Of a stretch of DNA of 64,000 bases, positions 1-11,739 are shown piece after piece. The DNA comes from Cynocephalus volans (Eukaryota; Chordata; Mammalia; Dermoptera; Cynocephalidae). The stretch lies in NCBI RefSeq assembly GCF_027409185.1, contig NC_084462.1, positions 88,584,179 through 88,648,178 of the forward strand, read 5' to 3'. Numbering within the stretch: the first letter of the stretch is position 1; each line of letters begins with the position of its first letter. A program made the position numbers and the translations under genes. The notes under the pieces are model-generated. The model saw nothing but the letters and a program-made list of their open reading frames with translations, had not been told where the DNA came from and ran no database searches.

Positions 1-57
1 GTGCATTTCTATTGTTCTTAAAGAGAGAACTAACATCCACTGAGGATTTTCTCTGTG

Positions 58-205
58 ATAGGCACTGTGCTAAGGGCTTTTCTCCATTCTCTATCTGAAT
101 TCTTGCAAAAATCCTATGATGTAAGTACTATGTTTATCCCCATTATTTGTTCAAGCTCACATAGGAATATGCTTTGAATCCAGCTCTGGCTGATTCTAGA
201 AACAA
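58..205 (-). repeat. MIR SINE fragment
   Basis: aggcactgtgctaagggctt followed by cctatgatgtaagtactatg is the 3'-to-5' reading of MIR. Confidence 0.6.
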
Positions 206-528
206 TATCCACTCAGAACAACCGTATGGCCTCCATATGGTAGAATCCTGGATTAACCCACATCCTGCACTTGACATACTGCAACATTCCCCAATGTCTA
301 AGTGAATAGAGTAAGACATCCTCAAAACCCCTCCCCATGTAATGCTGTTTCCCTGAAACTTTCAGTGATTTGATTATTTATCTGTTTTCAGGTCTCAGAA
401 TTTAATGAACTAGCAATGGCCTGCAAGATCTGGTCTCTGAAATATTAGCTTAGGGATGGTTCTAATATGCCTTTTAATCCAATCCATATGTGCCTAATGG
501 AGGCAGCCTTAAATGGGTATTACCCAAG

Positions 529-556
529 CAAAACAAAACAAAACAAAACAAAAAAC
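529..556. repeat. (CAAAA)n simple repeat
   Basis: About five perfect caaaa units. Confidence 0.85.
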
Positions 557-740
557 TATTACAAAGGCATAGGTGGTGACAATTATATTATAAATTTTTC
601 ATCTCCCAATAACATGCCAGGTTGATCAGATTTTCCACTGGAATTCCTGATTCTCCAGTAACTGGCCCAGAGCACACACTACTCAAATGCCTGAAGGCAG
701 TTCTCCTAATAACTGGAATATGTTGCCTAACCCCATTTCT

Positions 741-954
741 TTTCTTTTTCTTTCTTTCTTTCTTTTTTTTTTTTTTTTTAACAAAATTGATTGTACATAT
801 CTGTGGGGTACAGAGTTGAATATCAACACCCAAATATAATATGTGATGCTCACATCAGAATAATTATTATATTTAATAATATACAACATCATTGCTATTT
901 ATGGCCCTTTACCCATTCCTCCCTCCCCCCTCTCTTCCTACTTCTAGTAACCCC
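741..954 (-). mobile_element. short L1 3'-end insertion
   Basis: A poly-T/TTTC tract (741-779) followed by reversed L1 3'-UTR sequence, the same as the end of the L1 at 51450-51555. Flanked by 16-bp repeats gcctaaccccatttct (725-740) and gcctaactccatttct (955-970), one mismatch. A strongly 5'-truncated L1. Confidence 0.85.
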
Positions 955-1056
955 GCCTAACTCCATTTCTAATTCCCTAAACTCTATTCTGGAGTACGTA
1001 GATACTGAATTAGGTTTCCTCATCCCAGGGACTCATGCACTATCACACCATTTTTT

Positions 1057-1175
1057 GGCACTCACTCATTCAGTATAGAATCAATGAACACCAACTCTGG
1101 GCCATGCCTTGAGACTCAACAGTGAATAGGACAGGCATTGTGGCATTGTCCCTTGGGAAGCTTAGAGTCCAAAGT
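1057..1175 (-). repeat. L2 3'-end fragment
   Basis: cactcactcattcag followed by 'ggccatgccttgagactcaacagtgaataggacag' fits the reverse of the L2 tail (gagcacctactatgtgccagg ... aacagtgaac). Confidence 0.45.
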
Positions 1176-1394
1176 GGTAGCCACACTGCAGTGTAGTCAG
1201 ATATTACCCATGAAAGAGTCCCATACCACTTCTTAACAAGCTGCACTTTCCAGATATATTTTTAATTTTAATAAAAATGCTATAGAGTCCTTGACTCAGG
1301 TTGAAACTACTCTTGAGTCTCACTTAAATGAAGACAGTTGCTGAAAGACTCGAGCTTCTTAACCATAATATATTCTGCTTCAGTATGGAATAAA

Positions 1395-1735
1395 TTTATT
1401 CCTGCTTTTGTATATTCCTGCTATGCCTATAATTTGCCCTGCCTAGAAAACTTTTTCCTTCTATATCATTTATCTAATTCTTGCCTTCCTTCAAGTCCCA
1501 GCACAGGTTCCCTCCTTCTCTGAAACTCTCCCTGGCACAAAGGAGTTCTTTAACTAAACCCCCAGAACATCCATTATCTGTGCCACTTGTTGTGACTTCT
1601 TGGATTATTTGTCTTTTCTTATATCTACCCTCCAGGAGTTTTTGACTTTTTAATCTTCGTATTCAGTTGTTTAGAAAAGTGAGTAGCACATTATGGTTAC
1701 CCAGAAAGTGTTTGTTGTTAATAAAAACACATATT
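1395..1735 (+). repeat. L2 fragment
   Basis: ccttcaagtcccagcacagg, then ctccctggcacaaagg and the ccctccaggagt region follow the order of the L2 3' half. Confidence 0.5.
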
Positions 1736-2299
1736 TCTCTATGAACTGGATGATTATCAGATATAAAGAATAACCCTTTCTAAGGTAAACACTTTGTGAC
1801 CACTAGCTTTTGGCAAGGGAGATTCACTCTTAGACTCAGGATCTGGCTTTTTCTTTTAGGTATCTGTCCATACCATGGATCATGAGGTCAGCATTGTTCG
1901 GCACTGGTCCCATGCATAGTAGTGTATTACAGAAAGGAAGCAGAGAGCAGGAAAGAAGGACTGTGGTTTCCAAGACTGCTATAGTAGCTGATAGCTCTTG
2001 GGGAAGTAGCTGGTTATTTGGCACCATGGATTATACAGGCACTATAAATGACATAGAATAAGGAATTGGGTGAAAATCCCAGACAAACCACCAGGAACTA
2101 GGAGAACCAGATAAAATAATGGGTTCAAATACTAAGAAATGTCAAGAACATAACAAAGGACAAGATGACTCATTTGGCAAAAACCAGGGAGGTTTTAAGT
2201 ATCCAGGCCACAGTCTAGGCAGTGAGAGAATCTGGAACCAAATCAAGCAAAGAATCTGAACAGCAAGGGTCAGGAACTCTGAGCAATAACTCAGGGCAA

Positions 2300-2356
2300 T
2301 AGCTCTATAGTGTCCCTGGAGTAAGTGGCTCTCAATAAATATTTATTGAATGAGTG
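2300..2356 (+). repeat. L2 tail
   Basis: gtaagtggctctcaataaat plus atttattgaatgagtg is the typical L2 3' end. Confidence 0.55.
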
Positions 2357-2685
2357 AGAACAAAAAGGACACACTGGGACCCTGAATGTAATCTAAATGA
2401 ATTCATTTGCTCTCAGCTGCATTACTTTCCCTTGCCCTTGCTCTTGACTCAGCTCCGTATTACAGGAAGGTTGAATCCTGTGGGCTGCACTTCCCAGGTG
2501 ACTTCCTGGGTGTTCAACAGCACTAATAGGAGATTGGGGTGGAAGGTAAAGCTAGGGTACTTCTCCCCCTTTATTTGGTTCTGGGTGGCATTTCAAGCAA
2601 CAACTATATTGCTTTCTCCTGTCCTTGATGGACCAGCCCACCAAGGTTCCAGTGACCTTGAACTCCTACCTTTGCCTCTCTAGCC

Positions 2686-3003
2686 CAGCACTGTCTAATT
2701 AGAATATAACATGAGCCACCTATGTAAGTTTTAATTTACTAGCGGCCACATCAAAAAAAATCAAAAAGGTGAAGTTAAATACTATATTTAACCAAATATA
2801 GCCAACATATTTCTCTGTGTATTCATTACAGAAAATAATTGAATATAGTTGATGTCTAAATGAGCTATTTTACATTCTTTTTTACTAAGTTTTCAAAATC
2901 TGGTACGTATTTTACACTAAGAGCATATCTCAGTTCAGACTAGTCACATTTCATGTGCTCAATAGCCAGATATGGCTAGTGGCTATTACATCGGATAGCA
3001 CAG
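2686..3003. mobile_element. hAT-type non-autonomous DNA transposon
   Basis: 318 bp with imperfect terminal inverted repeats (cagcactgtctaattagaat against the complement of the right end, ctgtgctatccgatgtaat). Flanking 8-bp duplications ctctagcc (2678-2685) and ttctaacc (3004-3011), two mismatches. The 8-bp size is diagnostic for hAT. Interior resembles MER3-like families. Confidence 0.8.
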
Positions 3004-3784
3004 TTCTAACCTACTGGTGAGAGTGTTCTCCTGCTATTGATAATCTTTGGGTTGCTTCACCATCAGCCCCTGTTTTGCTTTTTAGTTACTAGATCACTCG
3101 CATAACTGATTCCCCAAATTAAAACTCCTCTGTTGTGAATACATGAAGCAATCTCTGTTTTTTTGTTTTTGTTTTTGTTTTTATTAGTGTCTGACTAAAA
3201 CAAATGAATTAACAGTCTTAAAGAAGAACTATCAGGGTTAGCTATGGGAAGATAGAAAAGGAAAATAACAAAAGCAAACTTTAGCAGCAACCACCAAAGT
3301 GCTGTCCAGAGAGAACAATTTTTAGCAATTAGACTTTTAGAATTATGAGAACACTATCAATCATACAGAAGAAAGGTGTCTCAAACTCTGTTAGCAAACA
3401 AACACTTTACATTCAACTCCTCCTCCTTTCCTTCACTTGCTCCACTGCTGTAATTCCATGCACACTAAGCAATCCTCACAACAGTTTAGCTTCCCATGCA
3501 GGTCTGCCCACCAAGTAAGCAAGCTCAAGCCGTGCAGATTAGAAAACATGGTCTTCTCTTTGTGACCTCACCAGGCACTTGCATTAAGGTGTCTCCACTC
3601 TGCAAAATCCTGCCACACATGGCAGACCCTTGGCAGGAGTCTGCCATATTGCTTCCAGGCAGATACCTGACCTGGCAGGTCTTAACTCTTTATTCTTGGG
3701 CCTCCACCAGCTCTCCCTCGGTGAAATAGGAGGAGATGGATTTGAGTCAGCTTGTATGTTCACAGAGAGCTGGAAGAAACTGTA

Positions 3785-3945
3785 GTGTCTACTAGTCCAA
3801 ACCCATAATTGTTACAGATGGGGAAAGTGAGTCCCATAGGGATTAAAAAACTTGCCCAAGGTCATGAAGCAAAAGTTAGTAGTGGAACAGAGATTATGAC
3901 CCAAGTTTTCCACCATTTGGAACAGTGTTCTTTTATACTCTTTTA
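3785..3945 (-). repeat. MIR SINE fragment
   Basis: gatggggaaagtgag ... aacttgcccaaggtcatg ... agtagtggaacagag is the MIR core read in reverse. Confidence 0.65.
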
Positions 3946-4354
3946 TATGTCACATATTAGATTGCTACCTTATATCCTTGATAAAAATCTCAAAGTTATA
4001 TTTGTCTAGCATTTAGACTCAGAAACTCATATACTACTTGGCCCACCAACAGATGACAGTTTATTTAAAATTTTATGTGTAGTCTGCATTCGGGTATGAG
4101 AAATCAGTTTAGGACCTGAGATGATGCATTTAACATCATGGACACATGAGCACAGTGTGCTCAGAACAAAGTTGGTGAAAGTACATTAATCTCTCTTTCT
4201 CCAAGCAAGTGTGATCCAAACCTATTTTTTGCTGGTTGGTGCTAAGAATGGTAATGCTTGGAAAATGGGATGAAATCCATCTCAAATAACAAACTATTTT
4301 AAGTTTGAAAATAATATTTATTAAGATTCAAGCCAACAAAATGTGATAGGATTT

Positions 4355-4730
4355 ATTCAGTTACTCATTCATTCACTGGGTGCCTATACTGGGCACTGAG
4401 CTAGACAATGAAGGAAAGACAGTAAGCAAAAGGTTTCAAGTTTCTGGCCTTAGGAAACTTAAATGCTGGTGTAGAAGCCACCTAATAAACAAGTGTCAGA
4501 TAAAAGAACAATTACAGCTAGTGATAGATGCAAAGAAGAAAATTGGCAGGTTGCTATGATAGTGAATATGGGGGCATTTACTTTGGCTATGGTAGCTAGG
4601 AAAGGTCTCTCTCAGATGATGACACTTAAACTGAACCCTAAATGAAAAGATTTGTGCAACTCCCTATAAAGAGGGAGAAGCATTCTAAACAGGAAAAAAA
4701 AAAAGTATAAAAGTACTCAGGTGATGAGTT
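4355..4730 (-). repeat. L2 fragment
   Basis: ttcattcactgggtgcctat then gggcactgagctagacaatg, followed by diverged L2 sequence (taggaaaggtctctctcaga...). Confidence 0.5.
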
Positions 4731-5204
4731 CTGGGATGTGACTGATAAGCTGGAAGATTTTGGAATATAGGCAATTCTGCTTTGTAGTAAAATAAAATCA
4801 GTCTTAATTCAGATTTGACTTACCATCAAATGGGGAAAGTGGGCTCAGCAGTATGTATAGACACAAGGAACTGAATCGATTTACAGCTGTGGCTCACGCA
4901 TGGTACCCAGGGGTTTCTCATAGAGTGCCAGAAGTTTGTGACAGAGAACATACAGAATGAAATAGAAACTCCCTGGTAAGGGCTCTAAAAATAAAAAGGA
5001 ATATGCCCTTACAATAGACAGCACTAGCGTGAATAGAGAGTTAGAGACTGTAGATGGAAAAGAGCAGCGAACACTTCCCCATCCTCCCTCTCGTGACTCT
5101 TTAAGATATGTCACTTCTAATGGTAATTGGACAAGGTGATTTCCATTCTTGAGTTGCATGGATGAGCCTAAAATTAGCATAAAACTAGGATAGGAGGGAG
5201 AAAG

Positions 5205-5336
5205 TGCTGTTCATTTGTTCCCAAACCCAGCCGTACATCAGAATCTCCTGGGAGAGTTTTATAAAAGCACAGATTTCCGGACTCCTCCCAGACACAGGAG
5301 TCAGAATATCTTGGGATGAGCCCCACAATTCTACAT
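5205..5336. mobile_element. MER5A-like hAT fragment
   Basis: The text 'catcagaatctcctgggaga' and the following 'aaaagcacagatt' match the MER5A core as I remember it. Ends are eroded. Confidence 0.55.
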
Positions 5337-5580
5337 ACGGATGCTCCTCAACTTACGATGGGTTATGTCCCATTAAATCCACCATAAGTCAAAAATAGAG
5401 TGAGTCAAAAATGGGGCATTTAATACCCCACTAAGCCCATCATAAAGTCGAAAACTCTTAAGTTGAACCATCGTTAAGTCCAGATGCTCCTCAACTTTTC
5501 ATGAGTCTCCATCCCAATAAACCCATCGTAAAGTTGAAAAATCATTAAGTAGAACCATTGTTAGCCAGAGACTGTATTTT
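5337..5580. mobile_element. Tigger/pogo-type MITE ends, repeated
   Basis: Two related copies of a motif built on 'atgctcctcaactt...cccat...aagtcgaaa': about 5338-5480 and 5482-5575. This is either a short MITE with both ends or a local duplication. Resembles MER44/Tigger-class elements. Confidence 0.5.
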
Positions 5581-5721
5581 TAAAGTCCTCTAGTAATTCT
5601 TATGTTTCCATCTCTGGAAATCACTGCATGTACTTCTAATAAGGATATAATGTGTAAAAATAAGAAAATATTATATAAGATAATATATTAAAATAATATA
5701 TAAGAATATTTTATATATACC

Positions 5722-6389
5722 ATTGATTCTCAGTATTTGGGATAGTTATGTTCTATTAAGTTCCTGCAAGCACTGAATTAGTGAATGCTGAACCATTGCT
5801 CTTAAGAGAAATACAGGGTGAGGTTCCTGGGAGTCTCTGATTATAACATTTTTGTCAACCAATTAATTAATAATTGTGGTTTATGTGTGTTTCAGTTTAA
5901 AGACACCTTATTTAATATTTATTATTGATGCATTAACATTGAACTCAAGGCTAACAGCACTATAAAACATGCCTGAACACAGACATTTTCTCCGTAAGGT
6001 ACATCACAGCATCACAGTCTTCTTTCACTTAGGCACACCAGACAGCACTTCAGCACCACACTTAGGGGCCATTTTAAACAGCAAAGTCACCAACAAAAAA
6101 GCACAAAAATGTGAAAAATGTGGCACTAAATAGCAAAAAGAACATTTGCTTACAAGTATGAGAGCTGAAACAAGAAGACCTAGTGTTACTTTTCTCTACC
6201 TCAGCTGGGAACATGTGCATTGGGTGACAATTTTTCACTGTTCTGTGCATGTTTGTAGATGAATGTGAACGTGTCCCAAGTACTGATTTGGGGGTTACAA
6301 ATAAAGTTTAGCTAGTTTTATGCTAAGTAGGCAAAGTCACAGAATAATGCACAAATACAGAATACACGAAAAATGAGGATTGACTATAT
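5722..6389. mobile_element. Tigger-like (TcMar) DNA transposon remnant
   Basis: The left end (ttgattctcagtatttg) and right end (complement tcaatcctcatttttcgtg) form imperfect terminal inverted repeats next to TA dinucleotides. About 670 bp, with no transposase frame left. Confidence 0.55.
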
Positions 6390-6409
6390 ACAGAGAAAGA
6401 GAGAGAGAG

Positions 6410-6627
6410 TTAGTTTCAGGCTCTGTGCCAAGCACTTTATGTGTATTGCCCTATTTAATCCTCATAGTAACTCTGCGAGGTAGGTACTCCTTTTGTAATA
6501 CTATGCAAATGTTGGTTAAGTAATTTCCCAAAAGCCACATAGTTTGTAAGCAGTGGAGCCCAAACTCCTACCCTGGGGTCTCTGAATCCAAAGCCCATGT
6601 TCCATTTTGCTACACTGCCCCCCTAAA
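6410..6627 (-). repeat. MIR SINE, near full length
   Basis: gtgccaagcactttatgtgt ... ctctgcgaggtaggtactcc ... gtggagcccaaactc ... ttgctacactgcc covers almost all of MIR in reverse. Confidence 0.75.
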
Positions 6628-8554
6628 TATGGTGCTTCCCATAAACTTTTCTTGCCTTCAAAACTGCTTCATTTTCTGGGTAGATATCAATGGATGAACA
6701 CTATGTTCTGACAAATGGTCACTTTTGTGATGGGTATAATCTAGAGCTGACTTATCCTGTCAATCATAGCACACTATCTTTTCCCTTAACTTCTGTGGCT
6801 TAAAATACCAAAAAACTCACTACCCATAGGATAAAGTGTCAAGCTGTTCAGCCCAGATATTTAGGTCTGAATTGTTTATTAGAAAGGGTGATCAATGCTA
6901 TAAGAAAATCTTCTGAATTTAAGTCATGGGCTCCAAAGTTCAAATCCATGTATTGTTCAAGTCTGTAGAATTGGATTTTCCACCCTCAGAGAACCACAAA
7001 TATCAGTTTTAACATGATAGAGATGTGACATTCTGTTTCAAAAATGTCAAAAATTCATAAATATCAGAGACATCACTTATTTAAGTTTTACTTAATGCTT
7101 GAATGAGTACACAATTGACGAGGGGGCACTCACTACTATATGTAAGTGGTATTGAAAAGCAATGAATGTTTTAAAAACTTGCAAATACTTAGCTCCTTTC
7201 TTTCCAAATAAATACCAAATGGATCTATAGCTCAATTCCTGAATAGACTTCAAAAGTTTTCTGCTACTGGCTTATTGACAAACTGTTTTGTTTTTTAATA
7301 GAATCTGTAATGAACTTTAGTTTCATGATTGAACACAAGGCTTGTTTAATTAAGCACTTGGGAGTACTAGTCTCCAGCAACTCACAACTCCTGATTGTTC
7401 TGTATTCATCAAGTGTATTACATGTCAGTCTCCACTGCATATCAGTAGCCCATAATAGCATTTAGCAATACGACACAAAACAATAACTATCCCCATCACT
7501 CTCTTTCTTTCTGATGAGGGTGTGGTGTTCACTGTTTATTGCTTGGAGGGATTTGCCAAGAACAATGGCTTCTCAGGCCAGTAGCATTTATTCCAGCTGC
7601 ATCTTGAATTGATTAGAAACTATTTCTCCACGCAAAGATTTTATTCTTACCTTGAGCCAAAGGCTGACTTTAAGGCATTTGATTGGATCATCATATGGAA
7701 AGTAAGAATAAAATGATACTTGTGCTTATCTTGTCAGTTACAACATGGATATATAATTATTTGGGCTTGACAGAACCAAATAGCCAATTTCTGACTTAAA
7801 CAAAACAATATTACTTTTTCATCCATTGGATTTTATTATTCAAAACAAACCTGAATAAATAAATTGATGGTAAAAATTGGTAGATTCATTTGGTACCAGG
7901 CACTCTATGCTTTATTTTCAGTTTGTGATTGACACAAAAGGAAGAAGTGTTCCATTTTGGTACAACTAGTAATACTCTCAATAATTTAGTAAATCTTCAG
8001 CATATACAAAATTCTGAGGATTTGGGGAGGAGAATGGGTGAGTCAGGTATTTTGAAATTGTTTATTCTTTACAGGGAATGGTCAATTTGTTGGAGGTGAA
8101 ATAAATTCCAAAGAAATAAAAGCAGTTGGATTAGATAAGGAATGGCTATGCTTTAATAATAATACTGATACACATGAAAAGAGGTACTTTGGTGAAAGAT
8201 ATTCATAACTACTCAGAATGGTTTCTAACCAGTGACTGGTAAACATATGAATTTAGATGCTGGTGTTTAGCAGAACAGTGAGAAAAAAAGTATATTAGAA
8301 ATTGTATGTTTTCACCTGCAAAAGAAAACTAAAAATTTTCTAATTCTTCATAAGCACCTTCCACAGAGAACATTTTTTCCTGAAATGTAATCTAATGGAC
8401 ATTGCAACGAAGGCAGGGAAATTTTTTCCAAAGGACAGCAGGGTTAGGGAAAATATGAAGTTGTAATTGATTATTGAATTCCAACAGGCTACAGTTGCAA
8501 CAGGGGGAGAGGGGAGTTTTTAATGAAACATTAAAAATTTAACTTACAAATATT
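6628..8554. other. unique intergenic sequence
   Basis: No gene or repeat family recognised. The only structure seen is a 13-base inverted repeat (7638-7650 and 7702-7714). Confidence 0.5.
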
Positions 8555-8694
8555 AATACTTAGTACATGTCAGGTACAGTGTAAGAATAAGACTTTGCAA
8601 GCCATAGTTCACATATTTCATAAAAATAACTATTAAGGTCTTACTTGCTACTCAGAAATGAAAAAAACTGATTATGGAAAAATTAAATATTTGT
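8555..8694. repeat. local direct duplication, copy 1
   Basis: About 140 bases (aatacttagtacatgtcagg ... ttaaatatttgt) that recur 539 bases downstream with roughly 90% identity. Not a repeat family I recognise. Confidence 0.85.
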
Positions 8695-9093
8695 AGTACT
8701 CAATGAATCTCACATTTCTAAATATACACTATCACTTAATATGTATGCACTAGTGTTACAGGTGCGGCTTTTCTCCTAGCAATGTTGCATGGCAAGAGGT
8801 CAGGTTGGATGGTAATTTATGGATTATACACCCTTTTTCTTTTGAGGCAGAGAAACAGGCCATCCTGAGTCCCTGGAGAAAAATGCTTTCAGCCAGGGAA
8901 TAAAAGAGCCAGTTTCAAAAATATTTGCCACTCTACTTTTTCCTATTTATAATATTTTCATTGCACCTTTGTAATGTGTGAGAGCATTCCTCTGAGGAGC
9001 TTTAGTCTTGAATTCACTCTTTATAACTAATATAGTTCCAGTTATTATATTTTATAGAAACATCTACATGAGTCTGCATGTAGAACCATGTAA

Positions 9094-9232
9094 AATACTT
9101 AACACATGTCAGGTACAGTGTAAGAATAAGCCTTAGCAAGCCACAGCTCACATATTTCATAAAAATAATTATGAAGGTCCTTACCTGCTACTCAGAAATA
9201 AAAAAATGATTATGGAAAAATTAAATATTTGT
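9094..9232. repeat. local direct duplication, copy 2
   Basis: Second copy of the 8555-8694 block (aatacttaacacatgtcagg ... ttaaatatttgt), with scattered substitutions and a few 1-base indels. Confidence 0.85.
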
Positions 9233-9559
9233 CAACTAACTGAATGTTAGTTGATCATTGGTCATATCTGACTTAACCAGCTCATCTTAACCTCATAAAG
9301 TGTTTTTGACTTTAGCTTTAACATATGAAATAAATCCCTGCATGTGTTCACCATATATTATACATACTTTTATGCCTTTCTGTCCACCAAATGTACAAGA
9401 GACTCTTAAACTCCTTGGAGAGACACAGGCAAAATTCTGTGTGCTCTATTCATGTTTTAGTTTCAAATTTGTGACAGCCCTAAACTTGGCACTGGGGATG
9501 TCTGTGAAAACTCTAGCCTGGTCAAGGAGTTAAACACAGACATTATATTTGCAGCACAA

Positions 9560-9960
9560 TGTGCTGATAGGACGATGTGCCACGTGCTATGAGAGCATAA
9601 AGAAGGGAACATATAACCGTGCCTGCGTTCCATGAGGGGATTGGTCTGGTGGAACAAGGAATGCTTAACTGGTACTGGAAATGGAATAAAAGTTGGGTAG
9701 GTAAACAATGGATGGAGCACCTTTCAGGAAAAGGAAAAAAACTTGGTGGAAAATTATGTCGCATCGGGTCATAAGGTGTGTGAGGAGGAATGAGAGATAA
9801 AGTCAAGTTGAAAGTTTATTCTCAGCCCATTGAAGGGTTTCATGTTAACCTGTTCATTTGAAGAACAGGTTATGAGGAACAATAATGAAGGCAGAGGAAC
9901 CAGTTAGAAGCCTGTTATACAAAGAGTCCAAGTGATGGATAAGGCTCTGAGGACGACATG
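9560..9960 (-). repeat. L2 fragment
   Basis: Diverged L2 in reverse (gtgcctgcgttccatgaggg ... cccattgaagggtttcatg). It contains the hairpin at 9847-9871. Confidence 0.45.
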
Positions 9961-9967
9961 TACTTGA

Positions 9968-10232
9968 ATTTATTTAATAAATATTTATACAGTGCTTATG
10001 TGTCAAGCCATGGTCTAAGCACTTTATAAATATTAACTCATCTTCTATAATATAACATCCCTATGAGTTAAGTAGTAGTATTTTCACCCACACTTTATGG
10101 ATAAGGAGACCAAGTCACAGAGAGGCTAAGAATTTTGCTCAAAGCCACAGAGCTAATAAATGATAAAGCTCGGATTCGAACCCAGGCAGTTTGACTTTAG
10201 TATCCTTCCTCTTACCCACTATACCACATTGC
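9968..10232 (-). repeat. MIR SINE, full length and well preserved
   Basis: Runs from the MIR tail (taataaatatttatacagtg) through the core to the tRNA-like head (ggattcgaacccaggcag ... ccactataccacattgcc). Confidence 0.85.
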
Positions 10233-10239
10233 CTTTTTG

Positions 10240-11735
10240 TATTCCAGGGTAGGAGTTCATTCTATGGTTTGGGTAACCAGATGGATGAAGTCACCATTTA
10301 TGGAGACTGGGAACATAAAAGGAGGAACAGATTTCTTTCAGACGAGTGTGGAGTTAAATGAGTTCAGTTTTAGATATGTTGAGTTTGAGATTCTTCTTCC
10401 CAATGCTTTGCTCAGGCCTGAATCACAACAGATAATTGTTGACTATAGCCAATTTTTTCTAGAGCCTTAGCAAGTTGGCTCAGTGTTAATAATGGTCTAA
10501 AGCTTCTTGGGGACTTGGTATATGTGAGCTAAAAGCAGTGGCACACCACAGAAGTTGGTGGGACATGTGTACTCACACTCCTGTTGCCCACTACTCGACT
10601 TCCCCTAAATCAGACTTCAGTATGGGGTAAATCACTGAGAGCTGTACTACTGTATATTTTTAGTGGAAGTTCAGGAATGTGCAGTTCTTTCATTTTCTTT
10701 TTCTTCAAATTCCTATGCAAAAATAAAAGACCTTTCGCATTTCATTGAGCACATTTTGAGCAAGAGTAACAGCCCAGAGTTCACTGACTTAGGGTCATTG
10801 TGACAAAAATGTCAAATGAATAAACATCTAAAGACTTTAATTCATTTAAGACAAAGCAATGAAAATAATAACTGCTTAAGAGAACTAAATTTAGCCAAAA
10901 TTCTGTCCAAACCCTCAGATTCAACTTCCATTTCTGTCAGTTGGAATTATCCAGAAGTATTTAAAAGAGGCAGCTCAGGTCTATGATGCATCATTGTGCC
11001 AGCACTTTGGCCTGTTCCTTGTTGTTACTTTTTTTTTTCTCACTTGCCAAGGTTTAAAATTGGGTACAAGATAAAACAAATTTTTGAAGCAGGTTTCAAA
11101 TCTTTGATGGTTTTTAAATTTCATTCCTCAATATTCTTGCCTCAGGAGAGGAGAGAAACAAAACATTTCTCAACAAATAGGTAAGTGTTGACATTTTGTC
11201 CTGTCATGCAACTAAGGGATGGGATGAGAAAAGGTAAACTGTTTTATATTTAAATAAGCATTGTTTCATGTGCAGTGGGTCCTCTGGGTATGTCTCTGAA
11301 TTCATTCTCTGACTCTGAAGTCTTCAAAAAGCATACAGTTTTCTCTAAGTTTCCATGATGTAAGAACTCATTCAATAGTTTGCCCATTGTCCTAGAGCAC
11401 AATGAGTTATCCCTTAATTTTTCCCAGAAGTTTGCAAATCAGGAAGTTAGAAAACCACTGCAGACAAACACTCCTAAGTTTTTGGCTAAGTTGGTAGATT
11501 ATATTAGGGGTATCTCTCTCCAAGTACAGGCTGTACCCATAACAGAATGATAGGCATGCCAAGCTACTCAAAATAGTCCTTCCAATACCAACACATGGGT
11601 TTATATTAAAATACTGTATTATTATCCTTGGAGAGAGTTAAGTGACTTTTCCTTTTAGGTTCTACTTAAAAAGTAATGAGTTGAGTAAAATTTGTAGAGT
11701 TGAAAAATGTCCTGTAAATCCAATTTCATCTTTTC
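10240..11735. other. unique intergenic sequence
   Basis: Nothing recognised. Short open frames here are not supported by codon usage or homology. Confidence 0.5.
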
Positions 11736-11739
11736 CTCT

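Noticed and set aside
4881-5180. 99-codon minus-strand frame with hydrophobic stretches
   Set aside because: No homology recognised, no splice or promoter context, and a length expected by chance in 64 kb.
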